This document shows, in pieces, positions 25,741-34,272 of a stretch of 64,000 bases of DNA (its first letter is position 1; the number at the start of each line of letters is the position of its first letter). A program made the translations under genes and the position numbers. Under the pieces are notes generated by a model. It worked only from the letters and a program-made list of their open reading frames with translations. It was not told the DNA's origin and searched no databases. This DNA comes from Hyunsoonleella aquatilis (lineage in GTDB: Bacteria > Bacteroidota > Bacteroidia > Flavobacteriales > Flavobacteriaceae). The stretch lies in assembly GCF_014270105.1 (NCBI RefSeq), contig NZ_JACNMF010000003.1, forward strand, positions 434,001-498,000, in the 5' to 3' direction.

Positions 25741-26406
25741 TTACCAATTTATAGCTTTTTGGTTGTACGACTTGAGTAAGGTATTAACTTTGGAAAAATG
25801 TTTATTGCCGAACCAGTAGCCCCTATTGGCACTCAATGGTGACGGATGTCCTGATGTAAGTATTCTATGTTTATGAGGGTCAATCAGTTTTAATTTTTGT
25901 TTGGCATAGCCTCCCCAAAGTAAAAAAATCACATCTTCCTTTTCTTCAGAAATACATCTGATAACGTTATCCGTAAAAGTTTCCCACCCTTTTTTTTGAT
26001 GGCTTCCAGCTTGATGGGCCCGAACGGTCAATGTCGCATTTAAAAGGAGGACTCCCTGTTTTGCCCATCGGGACAAATCCCCACTTTTTGGATACGGAAC
26101 TCCCAAATCATTTTCAATTTCTTTAAAAATATTAATGAGTGAAGGCGGATGAGTAATACCATCCTGAACAGAAAAACACAACCCATTGGCCTGCCCGGGA
26201 CCATGATAAGGATCCTGTCCGATAATCACAACCTTGACATCTTCAAAATGGCAATGGTTAAATGCGTTAAATATTTCCTTTCCAGGTGGGAAACACTGGC
26301 GGGAAGCGTACTCCTGTTTTACAAATGCAACCAAATCTGAAAAATACGGTTTTTCAAACTCCTCCCGCAAATACCCTTTCCAACTCTCGTGTATGGCTAC
26401 ATCCAT
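25741..26406 (-). CDS. ung: Uracil-DNA glycosylase
   Basis: A family 1 UDG of 221 residues that excises uracil from DNA. The catalytic motif G-Q-D-P-Y-H-G has its Asp at residue 65, L-L-N-A-T-L-T-V-R follows, and the uracil-reading H-P-S-P-L-S-A loop is present near the C-terminus. Its start overlaps the holA stop by one base, so the two are coupled. Confidence 0.97.
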   Translation of the reverse strand: MDVAIHESWKGYLREEFEKPYFSDLVAFVKQEYASRQCFPPGKEIFNAFNHCHFEDVKVVIIGQDPYHGPGQANGLCFSVQDGITHPPSLINIFKEIENDLGVPYPKSGDLSRWAKQGVLLLNATLTVRAHQAGSHQKKGWETFTDNVIRCISEEKEDVIFLLWGGYAKQKLKLIDPHKHRILTSGHPSPLSANRGYWFGNKHFSKVNTLLKSYNQKAINW

Positions 26407-27410
26407 CAGTTTAAAATCCTAACCAATAATTCCTTTAATAAATCTCCTTGGGGAACAGCATTTGCCCCCACACCCTTGCTTTTAACATCGAATTCCCTTA
26501 AAGTAGAGACAACTGCGCTCACTTTTCGCATGGGGTAGTTTCTCGCGGCAGTAACATATTCATTGACAAAATAGGGATTAATCCTTAAGGCTGAAGCCAC
26601 ACTCCTTGGTGATTTATCCTTTAATCCATGAAAATGCAACAATTGGGAAAAGAAATTAAACAATAAAGAAACCGTGACAACCATGGGGTTGTCCTTCGGG
26701 TTTTCGGCAAAATAATTTACAATTTGATATGCCTTAACAGCATTTCTGTCCCCTATTGCTTTCCTGAGCTCAAAATTATTGTAGTCTTTACTGATGCCTA
26801 TGTTTTCTTCCACATCCTCCGGTGTAATCTGATGGCCCTTCGGAAATATGATCTGAAGCTTTTCAAGTTCATTATTGATTTTACTTAAATCCGTACCCAA
26901 GAATTCCACCAACATTTGGGCTGCCTTTGGGGTAATGGTATATCCCTTTGGTGACAAAACCCGTCTAATCCAATCGGCTACCTGGTTTTCGTATAGTTTT
27001 TTACTTTCATAAACCACACTTGTCTTTTTAAGTGCTTTATAAAGTGCTTTGCGCTTATCAATTTTTTTGTATTTATAGTTCACAACCAAAATCGTAGTTG
27101 GCTGAGGATTTTCAGCATAATGGGCTAATTTTTCAATGGTTCGGGATAAATCCTGTGCTTCCTTAACAATTACCACCTGATATTCGGCCATCATCGGATA
27201 GCGCTTAGCATTGCTTATGATATCCTCTACCGAAATATCGCGTCCGTAAAGCACCATTTGGTTAAAACCTCTTTCGGCCTCGGTCAGCATAGTGTCCTCA
27301 ATAAAATCCGAAATCTTATCAATATAATAGGGCTCCTCTCCCATCAGGAAATAAATGGGCTTAAGTTGTCGGTTTTTTATATCGGTCACCAATTGTTTAA
27401 CCTCGTCCAA
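26406..27410 (-). CDS. holA: DNA polymerase III delta subunit
   Basis: The clamp-loader delta subunit, 334 residues, the normal length. It opens with K-P-I-Y-F-L-M-G-E-E-P-Y-Y-I-D, the hallmark N-terminus, and has the helical C-terminal collar region. It is divergent from the HsdR-N gene with a 59-base gap and co-transcribed with ung. Confidence 0.93.
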   Translation of the reverse strand: MDEVKQLVTDIKNRQLKPIYFLMGEEPYYIDKISDFIEDTMLTEAERGFNQMVLYGRDISVEDIISNAKRYPMMAEYQVVIVKEAQDLSRTIEKLAHYAENPQPTTILVVNYKYKKIDKRKALYKALKKTSVVYESKKLYENQVADWIRRVLSPKGYTITPKAAQMLVEFLGTDLSKINNELEKLQIIFPKGHQITPEDVEENIGISKDYNNFELRKAIGDRNAVKAYQIVNYFAENPKDNPMVVTVSLLFNFFSQLLHFHGLKDKSPRSVASALRINPYFVNEYVTAARNYPMRKVSAVVSTLREFDVKSKGVGANAVPQGDLLKELLVRILN

Positions 27411-27457
27411 ACTCTATAAATTTTTTTGTGAAAAGCAATAAAATGGCATTATAATGA

Positions 27458-27465
27458 TACATTTG
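27458..27465 (+). promoter_or_regulatory. -7 box TACATTTG almost touching the HsdR-N gene start
   Basis: TACATTTG ends only 4 bases before the ATG at 27470. Transcription would begin at or next to the A of the start codon, giving a leaderless mRNA. Confidence 0.5.
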
Positions 27466-27469
27466 TTGG

Positions 27470-27916
27470 ATGCACAAATTGAATTTCCCCACATACCAGT
27501 TTCGATTCAAAAATAGCGAAAATAAAGTTCTCATTTTTGATATCATTCGCAAAAAATTTGTGGTTTTGCAACCTGAAGAATGGGTGCGCCAAAACTGTGT
27601 ACATTTTTTAATTGAAGACAAAAACTATCCCAAATCCTTGATTAATGTTGAAAAGGAATTGAAGGTAAACGGTTTAAAAAAGCGGTATGATATCGTGGTG
27701 TTCAAACCTAGTGGGGAGATTGAAATTGTTGTAGAATGTAAAGCCCCAAATATTGAAATAGACCAAAACGTTTTTGACCAAATTGCCCGTTATAACTTAG
27801 AACTCAGAGCAGATGTTTTGATGGTCACTAACGGATTAAATCATTATTATTGCGAAATGGACTTTGAAAACGAAAGGTATCTTTTTTTAAAGGATATCCC
27901 CGAGTACGAAATATGA
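27470..27916 (+). CDS. Stand-alone HsdR N-terminal-like (PD-(D/E)xK) protein
   Basis: A 148-residue protein resembling only the N-terminal domain of type I restriction enzyme R subunits. The nuclease-fold pattern is Y-D-I-V-V-F ... I-V-V-E-C-K-A-P, giving the D and E-x-K residues. There is no helicase domain and no hsdM or hsdS gene nearby, so it is not a restriction system. The gene overlaps the following GT2 gene by 4 bases. Similar small proteins occur near holA in other Bacteroidota as far as I recall. Function unknown; a DNA-repair role is a guess. Confidence 0.8.
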   Translation: MHKLNFPTYQFRFKNSENKVLIFDIIRKKFVVLQPEEWVRQNCVHFLIEDKNYPKSLINVEKELKVNGLKKRYDIVVFKPSGEIEIVVECKAPNIEIDQNVFDQIARYNLELRADVLMVTNGLNHYYCEMDFENERYLFLKDIPEYEI

Positions 27917-28902
27917 AAATAGCAGTCGTCATATTAAATTGGAATGGAAAGAAACTGTTGGAGCAGTTTTTGCCATCAGTGGTACACCACTCAGTAGGCG
28001 CAGATATTTATGTGGCTGATAATGCGTCAACTGATGATTCCATTGTTTTTGTTGAGAAGAACTTTCCATCGGTCAGAATAATTCAAAACAAAGCCAATGG
28101 TGGGTTTTCAAAAGGCTATAATGATGCCCTCAGGCATTTAAAAGCAGATGTGTTCTGTTTGTTGAATAGTGATGTTGAAGTGACTGAAAACTGGCTTTCC
28201 CCCATTGAAGACTCCTTTAGAAGCAGTCAGAATGTTGCCATAATTCAACCCAAAATATTAGATTTCAACCGGAAAGATCATTTTGAATATGCCGGTGCAG
28301 GAGGTGGCTTTATAGATAAATTTGGATATCCGTACTGTAGGGGTAGAATTTTTAATACTGTTGAAAGGGACTCAGGTCAATACAATGATACAATCCCCAT
28401 CTTTTGGGCTTCAGGCGCATGTTTGTTTATACGAAGGTCAGTTTATGAAGAACTAAAAGGTTTAGATGAAACCTTTTTTGCCCATATGGAAGAAATCGAT
28501 TTATGCTGGCGTGCACGGAATAGAGGATATGATATTCAGTACGTTGGCAATTCAACGGTGTATCATATTGGAGGGGCTACGCTTAACAACCTTAATCCAA
28601 AAAAGACGTACCTTAATTTTCGAAATAGCCTTTATACCTTGGTCAAAAATGCAAAAGGAAATGTTTTTATGCTTGTGCTTATAAGGTTACTGTTGGATGG
28701 TGTTGCTGGCATGAAGTTTCTTTTGGAGTTTAAGTTTGCCCATATAATCGCCATTATAAAGGCTCACTTAATGTTTTACGGTCATCTTCCGCTTCTTCTA
28801 AAACAGAGAAAAGCTGTTCCCAAGAAAATAAAATATTACCAATGCACATCCATTGTGTGGGATTATTTCGTAAATAGAAAAAGGGTTTACAAAAGTTTAT
28901 AA
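27913..28902 (+). CDS. Family 2 glycosyltransferase
   Basis: A 329-residue GT-A glycosyltransferase. It begins V-V-I-L-N-W-N-G, with V-A-D-N-A-S-T-D-D-S and the metal-binding-type L-L-N-S-D-V-E later; E-E-I-D-L-C-W-R is the usual acceptor-side motif. The C-terminal region has hydrophobic stretches (about residues 255-295) that suggest membrane association. It resembles rhamnosyltransferase-like enzymes of cell-surface glycan synthesis. It overlaps the upstream HsdR-N gene. Confidence 0.92.
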   Translation: MKIAVVILNWNGKKLLEQFLPSVVHHSVGADIYVADNASTDDSIVFVEKNFPSVRIIQNKANGGFSKGYNDALRHLKADVFCLLNSDVEVTENWLSPIEDSFRSSQNVAIIQPKILDFNRKDHFEYAGAGGGFIDKFGYPYCRGRIFNTVERDSGQYNDTIPIFWASGACLFIRRSVYEELKGLDETFFAHMEEIDLCWRARNRGYDIQYVGNSTVYHIGGATLNNLNPKKTYLNFRNSLYTLVKNAKGNVFMLVLIRLLLDGVAGMKFLLEFKFAHIIAIIKAHLMFYGHLPLLLKQRKAVPKKIKYYQCTSIVWDYFVNRKRVYKSL

Positions 28903-28953
28903 CTCGGTTAGTAAAAGTTTTGTTAAGCCTTTTAAATTCAACTGTTTTTTATA

Positions 28954-28961
28954 TACTTTTG
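28954..28961 (+). promoter_or_regulatory. -7 box TACTTTTG before the OmpA-family gene
   Basis: An exact TAnnTTTG match, 45 bases before the ATG at 29007. A TTTG at 28919 is too far upstream for a standard -33 element. Confidence 0.5.
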
Positions 28962-29006
28962 CCGAAATAATTTGCAAATTTTTAATCCAGAAATAACCAT
29001 TACATT

Positions 29007-29846
29007 ATGAAAAAAGTATTATTACTTAGTTTTTCTACATTACTGCTTTTGAGTTCCTGTGTATCCAAAAAAGAGTTTCTAGCTCTTGAGGAAAAACAAA
29101 AGGAAACTCAGGATTTATTGAATTCTGCTACTGTAAAATTAAACTCCTGCTTAGAGGAAAGAGCCTCTGCCACTGCAAGAGCTACGGCACTTGAAGAGCA
29201 GGTAGCCGATTTGCGCAAGAGTAATGATAACTTACAGATTTTGTCTGCCAAAGGTGCAAGCAATGTGGAAAAAACTTTAGAGAGCATAAAAGAGAAAGAT
29301 TTAAAAATCACGCGTTTACAAGATGCCTTAACCAAGAAAGATAGTGTAACCTTGGCATTGGTAACAAGCTTTAAGCGCGAGGTTGGAATTAACGATCCAG
29401 ATATTGAAGTAAATGTTGAAAAAGGCGTTGTATTCATCTCTATATCAGATAAATTACTGTTTAAGAGCGGGAGTTACAATGTAACCACTAGAGCCAAGGA
29501 GGTGTTGGCAAAAGTAGCGAAAGTTGTTAACGCAAAACCAGATTTTGAGTGTATGGTTGAAGGACATACAGACAGCAGATCTTACCAAAGCGGTGTGTTA
29601 CTTGACAACTGGGATTTGAGCGTAAAACGTGCTACTTCTGTTGTTCGTGTTTTAGAGGAACTTGAAGTAAACCCAGGGAGGTTAATAGCTGCTGGACGCA
29701 GTTCCTATGTACCTCTTGTTGACAATGATACTGCTGAAAACAGAGCCACCAACAGACGCACGCGAATTGTAGTGCTTCCAAAATTGGATCAGTTTTATGA
29801 ATTGGTTGAAAAGGAAATGAAAAACCTCGAAGCTGTTAGTAACTAA
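29007..29846 (+). CDS. OmpA-family lipoprotein
   Basis: A 279-residue outer-membrane lipoprotein with lipobox L-S-S-C (Cys 18). A coiled coil follows (about residues 25-115, regular Leu and charged residues). The C-terminal OmpA domain (about 145-260) binds peptidoglycan; the motif V-E-G-H-T-D-S is visible, then N-R-A-T-N-R-R-T-R. It lacks a barrel, so it tethers the outer membrane through its lipid. A shared terminator separates it from the convergent YrdC gene. Confidence 0.92.
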   Translation: MKKVLLLSFSTLLLLSSCVSKKEFLALEEKQKETQDLLNSATVKLNSCLEERASATARATALEEQVADLRKSNDNLQILSAKGASNVEKTLESIKEKDLKITRLQDALTKKDSVTLALVTSFKREVGINDPDIEVNVEKGVVFISISDKLLFKSGSYNVTTRAKEVLAKVAKVVNAKPDFECMVEGHTDSRSYQSGVLLDNWDLSVKRATSVVRVLEELEVNPGRLIAAGRSSYVPLVDNDTAENRATNRRTRIVVLPKLDQFYELVEKEMKNLEAVSN

Positions 29847-29868
29847 ATTATAAAATAAAGAATTGTTC

Positions 29869-29899
29869 AAAGCCCAATCGTTTCGGTTGGGCTTTTTTG
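29869..29899. terminator. Bidirectional terminator between the OmpA-family and YrdC genes
   Basis: AAGCCCAA and TTGGGCTT form an eight-pair stem with a TCGTTTCGG loop, A residues on the left and T residues on the right. Confidence 0.85.
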
Positions 29900-29909
29900 T
29901 TCTATAGTT

Positions 29910-30530
29910 TTAAAAAATCTCCAAGCTACCCTTCCCTTCCCTAAGAACAACCGGCTCGTCCTCGGATAAATCAATAACCGTGGAGGGTTCATTGCCTCCG
30001 TAGCCACCGTCAATCACCAAATCCACAAGGTTGTCCCATTTTTCCAAAATCAATTCTGGGTCAGTAGTATATTCTAAAATTTCATCTTCATCATGAATGG
30101 AAGTAGATATGATTGGGTTACCAAGTTGTTTTACGATATCTAAGGCAATATTGTTATTTGGCACCCGAATACCTACTGTCTTTCGCTTCTTGAAAGGATT
30201 AGGCAATGATTTAGAACCTGGAAGGATAAACGTGTATGGCCCCGGCAATGCCCTTTTCAAAATTTTAAACACCGAAGTATCTATTTGCTTTACATAATCG
30301 CTGAGATTGCTTAAATCGTGGCACACAAACGAAAAGTTAGCCTTCTCAAACCTTACGCCTTTAATCCTTGCCACTTTTTCCAGAGCCTTGATATTAGTAA
30401 TATCACAGCCCAACCCATAAACCGTGTCCGTTGGGTATATAATGACACCGCCTTTTTTTAACACCTGAGCAACGCGATCTATCTCCCGTGGATTTGGGTT
30501 TTCCTCATATATCCTAACAAATTCGGCCAT
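29910..30530 (-). CDS. L-threonylcarbamoyladenylate synthase (Sua5/YciO/YrdC family)
   Basis: A 206-residue member of the family that makes threonylcarbamoyl-AMP for the t6A modification of tRNAs. It has the family blocks G-G-V-I-I-Y-P-T-D-T-V-Y-G-L-G and P-G-P-Y-T-F-I-L-P and K-R-K-T-V-G-I-R-V-P. The closer likeness is to the single-domain YciO/YrdC form without a C-terminal Sua5 domain. Confidence 0.92.
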   Translation of the reverse strand: MAEFVRIYEENPNPREIDRVAQVLKKGGVIIYPTDTVYGLGCDITNIKALEKVARIKGVRFEKANFSFVCHDLSNLSDYVKQIDTSVFKILKRALPGPYTFILPGSKSLPNPFKKRKTVGIRVPNNNIALDIVKQLGNPIISTSIHDEDEILEYTTDPELILEKWDNLVDLVIDGGYGGNEPSTVIDLSEDEPVVLREGKGSLEIF

Positions 30531-30602
30531 AATATGTATATTGCTCCTGTGTTTACAAATTAAGTATTTATTTTAATGCCTTGGTCATAAATTTTTGAAC
30601 TT

Positions 30603-31481
30603 ATGGATTTTTTAAAGCGTTTTATACTAAGTTTTATCTTTTTAGTTGTTTTTGTTGGGTGTAACGAAGACAATTTTGTTGATACGGTCATTGACACACC
30701 AATAGAGGTACTGGACGCCTCGGTGCCTTACGAAGCAAATGACGTTTCTTATGGTGATCATGAACGCCAGAAATTTGATTTGTATTTGCCTGCAAATAGA
30801 AATACAGGCACCAAGACCATGATTCTGATTCATGGTGGTGGCTGGACCTCGGGGGACAAAAGCGACATGAATGTCATAAAGGAGTTATTTAAACAAAACA
30901 TTCCTAATCTTGCACTTGTAAATATGAACTATCGATTGGCAGACGAAAACAACAAACCCTACCCGATGCAAATTGAAGACATTACCAGTTTGGTCAACTT
31001 CTTAAAAGAAAGTAAGGTCAACTACACGATTTCAGAAGACATTGGTTTTACAGGAACAAGTGCTGGGGCGCATTTATCATTGCTATGGAGTTATGCCTTT
31101 GACTCCAATAGCAAAGTGGACATGGTCTGCAGTATCGTAGGCCCAACAAATCTTAAAGACCCTGCATATTTGAGCAACTCCGACCCGGCGCTTGAGGAAT
31201 TGTTGGATTTGTATCTTGCGGATACCTCTCTTGAGTTTTTAGAAGAAGTCAGTCCCTTGCATCAAGCTACGGCAACAGCGCCGCCAACGATTTTGTTTTA
31301 TGGAGGCCAGGATCCTTTAATCCCAACAACTCAGGGTACGGATTTACGAGACAAACTGCAATTGCTGGGGGTGACGAATGAATTTACCCTCTATCCAAAT
31401 GCCGGACATGGTTGGACCGATGCGGTTTTGCTTTTGGACACCTGGACAAAACTAAAAGCCTTTACTGAAACATATTTGTAA
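30603..31481 (+). CDS. Alpha/beta hydrolase lipoprotein (esterase-like)
   Basis: A 292-residue lipoprotein (lipobox F-V-G-C, Cys 20) of the carboxylesterase/lipase-like hydrolases. The oxyanion motif H-G-G-G is at residues 77-80, the nucleophile elbow G-T-S-A-G places Ser at 153, and the likely acid and base are Asp 237 and His 269 (N-A-G-H-G-W). The substrate is unknown; acetyl or feruloyl esters of polysaccharides are possible. It precedes two further exported protein genes. Confidence 0.88.
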   Translation: MDFLKRFILSFIFLVVFVGCNEDNFVDTVIDTPIEVLDASVPYEANDVSYGDHERQKFDLYLPANRNTGTKTMILIHGGGWTSGDKSDMNVIKELFKQNIPNLALVNMNYRLADENNKPYPMQIEDITSLVNFLKESKVNYTISEDIGFTGTSAGAHLSLLWSYAFDSNSKVDMVCSIVGPTNLKDPAYLSNSDPALEELLDLYLADTSLEFLEEVSPLHQATATAPPTILFYGGQDPLIPTTQGTDLRDKLQLLGVTNEFTLYPNAGHGWTDAVLLLDTWTKLKAFTETYL

Positions 31482-31520
31482 AAGTTTGTAACATTTTAAA
31501 GCTCAGGTAGTCTATAATAT

Positions 31521-32486
31521 ATGAGACTGCCAATTTTAACCCTAACCCTTTTCTTTATTTGCGTTTGCAATACTTTTGCCAATGGGGGCTACAACCCTCC
31601 GGTCCTATTTACAAAGGCTGAAATCCTGAATGAAAACACCACAAGGATTCCGTTTAAATTGGTAGATCATTTAATGGTTGTGGAAGCCGAACTATTGGAT
31701 AAAAAAGGCAATTTTATTATCGATACGGGCTCAGAAGCCATGATTTTGAATAAAGTCCATTTTGGGAAACTTTATGATTTCCAAAGGAATTCCAATGAAA
31801 CTTCCGGCGTAAACCAAATCTTAGACCATTCCTATAGAAGATATATTAGGGAATTTGATCTGAACGGTTTTGTGTATCATAACAAGGTATCTGACGTTAT
31901 CGATTTATCACATATCGAGTCGAGCAAAAAAATAAGGGTATTGGGCATTATCGGTTACAATATTTTGAAGGATTATGAAATCTTCATCGACCTGTACTTG
32001 AACCAAATCACATTGACCAAAGTTGACAAAAACGGCAACAAACTGAACGACAAGGTATATTTGGAAAAAATCGTGGACAGCATCGATTTCAACTTAAAAA
32101 AGCATACTATCGTGGTGGACGGCTTTATCAATAACCAGAAGGTGAAATTGGGCATTGATACCGCGGCCGAATTCAATCAAATTAACAAAAGTATCAACAG
32201 AAAAGCGCGCCGGTACTTTATTCCAAAGAAAAGGTTAAAACTTCAAGGCGCAACCAATAAAAGTATTCATGTTTTGGCAGGGAAATTGCATCGTGTTAAA
32301 TTAAATGATAGTATTTATTTTGGACCGATGTATACTGTACTTACCAATCTGAACCAATTGAACGAAGCATTTGGCACGCAACTGGATGGTATTTTAGGCT
32401 ATGAATTTTTTGCACAGAAAAGGACCATTATCAATTATCAAAAAGAAAAATTGTATTTTATCGCCTATCCGTTACGCACGCAATGA
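31521..32486 (+). CDS. Exported retropepsin-like aspartic peptidase
   Basis: A 321-residue protein with a signal peptide (about 1-20). Two halves resemble each other: D68-T-G-S followed by L-G-I-I-G-Y-N-I-L, and D213-T-A-A followed by L-D-G-I-L-G-Y-E-F-F. This is the plan of an internally duplicated retropepsin-like aspartyl protease. The second site has Ala where Gly is usual. The stop overlaps the next start by 4 bases (ATGA), so it is coupled to the E-set protein. Confidence 0.85.
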   Translation: MRLPILTLTLFFICVCNTFANGGYNPPVLFTKAEILNENTTRIPFKLVDHLMVVEAELLDKKGNFIIDTGSEAMILNKVHFGKLYDFQRNSNETSGVNQILDHSYRRYIREFDLNGFVYHNKVSDVIDLSHIESSKKIRVLGIIGYNILKDYEIFIDLYLNQITLTKVDKNGNKLNDKVYLEKIVDSIDFNLKKHTIVVDGFINNQKVKLGIDTAAEFNQINKSINRKARRYFIPKKRLKLQGATNKSIHVLAGKLHRVKLNDSIYFGPMYTVLTNLNQLNEAFGTQLDGILGYEFFAQKRTIINYQKEKLYFIAYPLRTQ

Positions 32487-33448
32487 ACAGACTATCTGCA
32501 TATTTCTTGTTAGCACTCTCTTTTATTAACTTCAATATTCAGGCACAAACCAAGGATTTTAAAGGGTATAAGATTGAAAACGATACCGTGATTTTTAGGT
32601 TTGATGTCAGGGATTATTCAAAATTCACCAAGGAGCATACTGGCCAAACCATGGAATTTGCCGATTTTGATATCGAAAAGGTAGCGGTTTCCGGTGACTT
32701 CAATTTATGGTCCCGAGACCATTGGCAAATGCAAAAGATTTCAGACTCTGTTTACGAACTGAAAAAGAGCATCCATGATTTTAACGATGAATTTTCGTGG
32801 GAATTTAAATATGTGATTAATAACGCCTATTGGGCGGAACCTTCCAAGTACGACCCCAATTCTTCCAAAGCCTTAAAAAACGGAAAGCGGTTGCGTGGTG
32901 TTTATAATCTTAAAATGTACACGGCCTATCCAGATGAGGATGGAAACGCCACTTTTAAATTAAAAGGCTATAAAGATGCCAAAAAAGTGATTGTTGCTGG
33001 TTCATTTAACAAATGGAACGAACATTTATTTAAAATGAATAAAACGGACGACGGCTGGGAATTGACCCTTCAAATGAAACCCGACAGGTATCAATACCGT
33101 TTTATAGTGGACGGGCATTGGATGGAAGACCCTCATAATCCAAATAAAACTAGGAATGAATTCCACGAGTATAATTCTGTTTTAGACATAAAGGCATACA
33201 CTACCTTTAAATTGAAAGGCTACACAAACGCTGAAAAAGTAATACTGGCAGGCTCGTTTAATGGATGGAACGAGCACCAACTGGAAATGGAAAGAAAAGA
33301 ATACGGTTGGAAATACACGCTTCCCCTTTCAGGAGGCAAACACCACTATAAGTTTATTGTTGATGGCAATTGGATTGTTGACCCCGACAATCCCGTAAAG
33401 GAATATGATGGTAATGGGCATGTTAATTCAGTTAGGATGGTAAAATGA
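32483..33448 (+). CDS. Exported protein with three CBM48/E-set repeats
   Basis: A 321-residue exported protein (signal peptide about 1-21) made of three immunoglobulin-like E-set domains of the AMPK/CBM48 glycogen-binding type. Each has the G-x-F-N-x-W core: V-S-G-D-F-N-L-W near residue 73, A-G-S-F-N-K-W near 173, and A-G-S-F-N-G-W near 258; each of the last two is followed by F-I-V-D-G-x-W. There is no catalytic domain. It probably binds alpha-glucans or related polymers outside the cell; this is inferred from the domain. Confidence 0.85.
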   Translation: MNRLSAYFLLALSFINFNIQAQTKDFKGYKIENDTVIFRFDVRDYSKFTKEHTGQTMEFADFDIEKVAVSGDFNLWSRDHWQMQKISDSVYELKKSIHDFNDEFSWEFKYVINNAYWAEPSKYDPNSSKALKNGKRLRGVYNLKMYTAYPDEDGNATFKLKGYKDAKKVIVAGSFNKWNEHLFKMNKTDDGWELTLQMKPDRYQYRFIVDGHWMEDPHNPNKTRNEFHEYNSVLDIKAYTTFKLKGYTNAEKVILAGSFNGWNEHQLEMERKEYGWKYTLPLSGGKHHYKFIVDGNWIVDPDNPVKEYDGNGHVNSVRMVK

Positions 33449-33458
33449 TTTCCTTTTC

Positions 33459-34136
33459 TTATCGCATTCTGTTTCCCTGTCGATTACCAAATTGACCACC
33501 TCCGCCTCTGTTTGGCCCTCCTTGAGACAAATTATTCGAGGGTATTCTTGGGTTCAAAGCTTCCTTAATATGCTTTTGATATTTTAGCCATCTGGCATAT
33601 TGTTTTTCACTGAGTATTCCAGACAATTGATCATTTAATGCTTCCTCTTCGCGTATTACCTGCTTTCGGACTGGCCTGATTTTTTTACGGCTTTCTAACA
33701 TGGCAGTTCGCATAGGATTGTCTTCATTACGCTGAGACATTCCACCTTGACCACCATCCATCATATTTTGAATGCGCAGGGCCATGGCTATGTTCTTTGC
33801 AGTATTCATATAAATATTCAAAGTATCGAAGTTGTAGGTGTTGGCAAATCTGATTTCCTCTATTTTGGAATTATAATTAATGATCGCCTTTTTTACCTTG
33901 ATTTCTAAGTTTTTATCCTTTTTAATTTTAATCTTCTTCACAACCTCGGCTTCATCATAATAAAAAATCCCAGCCTGTTTATAAGCATCAAAATCAGGGG
34001 TTTGACGCTCCTGAAAACCCTGGCCTCCTCTTTGTCCACCACCTTGGCCTCGACTTCCCTGCATCCCGTTACTTGGAGGTTGGGCGTACAAAACCGTTGA
34101 CAAAAACACAAAGATGAGTAGCGTAAAAGATTTCAT
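33459..34136 (-). CDS. Gly/Gln/Arg-rich exported protein, Spy-like
   Basis: A 225-residue protein with a signal peptide (about 1-18) and low-complexity G-Q-R-rich stretches near both ends. The helical middle, with R-K-K-I-R-P-V-R-K-Q-V-I and L-S-G-I-L-S-E-K-Q-Y-A-R-W, recalls the L-T-x-x-Q region of Spy-like periplasmic chaperones. It ends 10 bases from the convergent E-set gene. No firm function. Confidence 0.75.
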   Translation of the reverse strand: MKSFTLLIFVFLSTVLYAQPPSNGMQGSRGQGGGQRGGQGFQERQTPDFDAYKQAGIFYYDEAEVVKKIKIKKDKNLEIKVKKAIINYNSKIEEIRFANTYNFDTLNIYMNTAKNIAMALRIQNMMDGGQGGMSQRNEDNPMRTAMLESRKKIRPVRKQVIREEEALNDQLSGILSEKQYARWLKYQKHIKEALNPRIPSNNLSQGGPNRGGGGQFGNRQGNRMR

Positions 34137-34272
34137 AAGCTATTCCTTAAAAATGATATGATGAAAAGGTTTTGGCCGTTATTGAAATTAAAGGTTTAAT
34201 GTATTTGATGCTTATTTTATAAAAAACTGGCGGTTATGAGCAGAAAAAGCAATCGTTTGTCCGAAAACGGAT

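Noticed and set aside
27470-27916. Part of a type I restriction-modification system
   Set aside because: No helicase domain and no modification or specificity genes are nearby; only the N-terminal domain is present.
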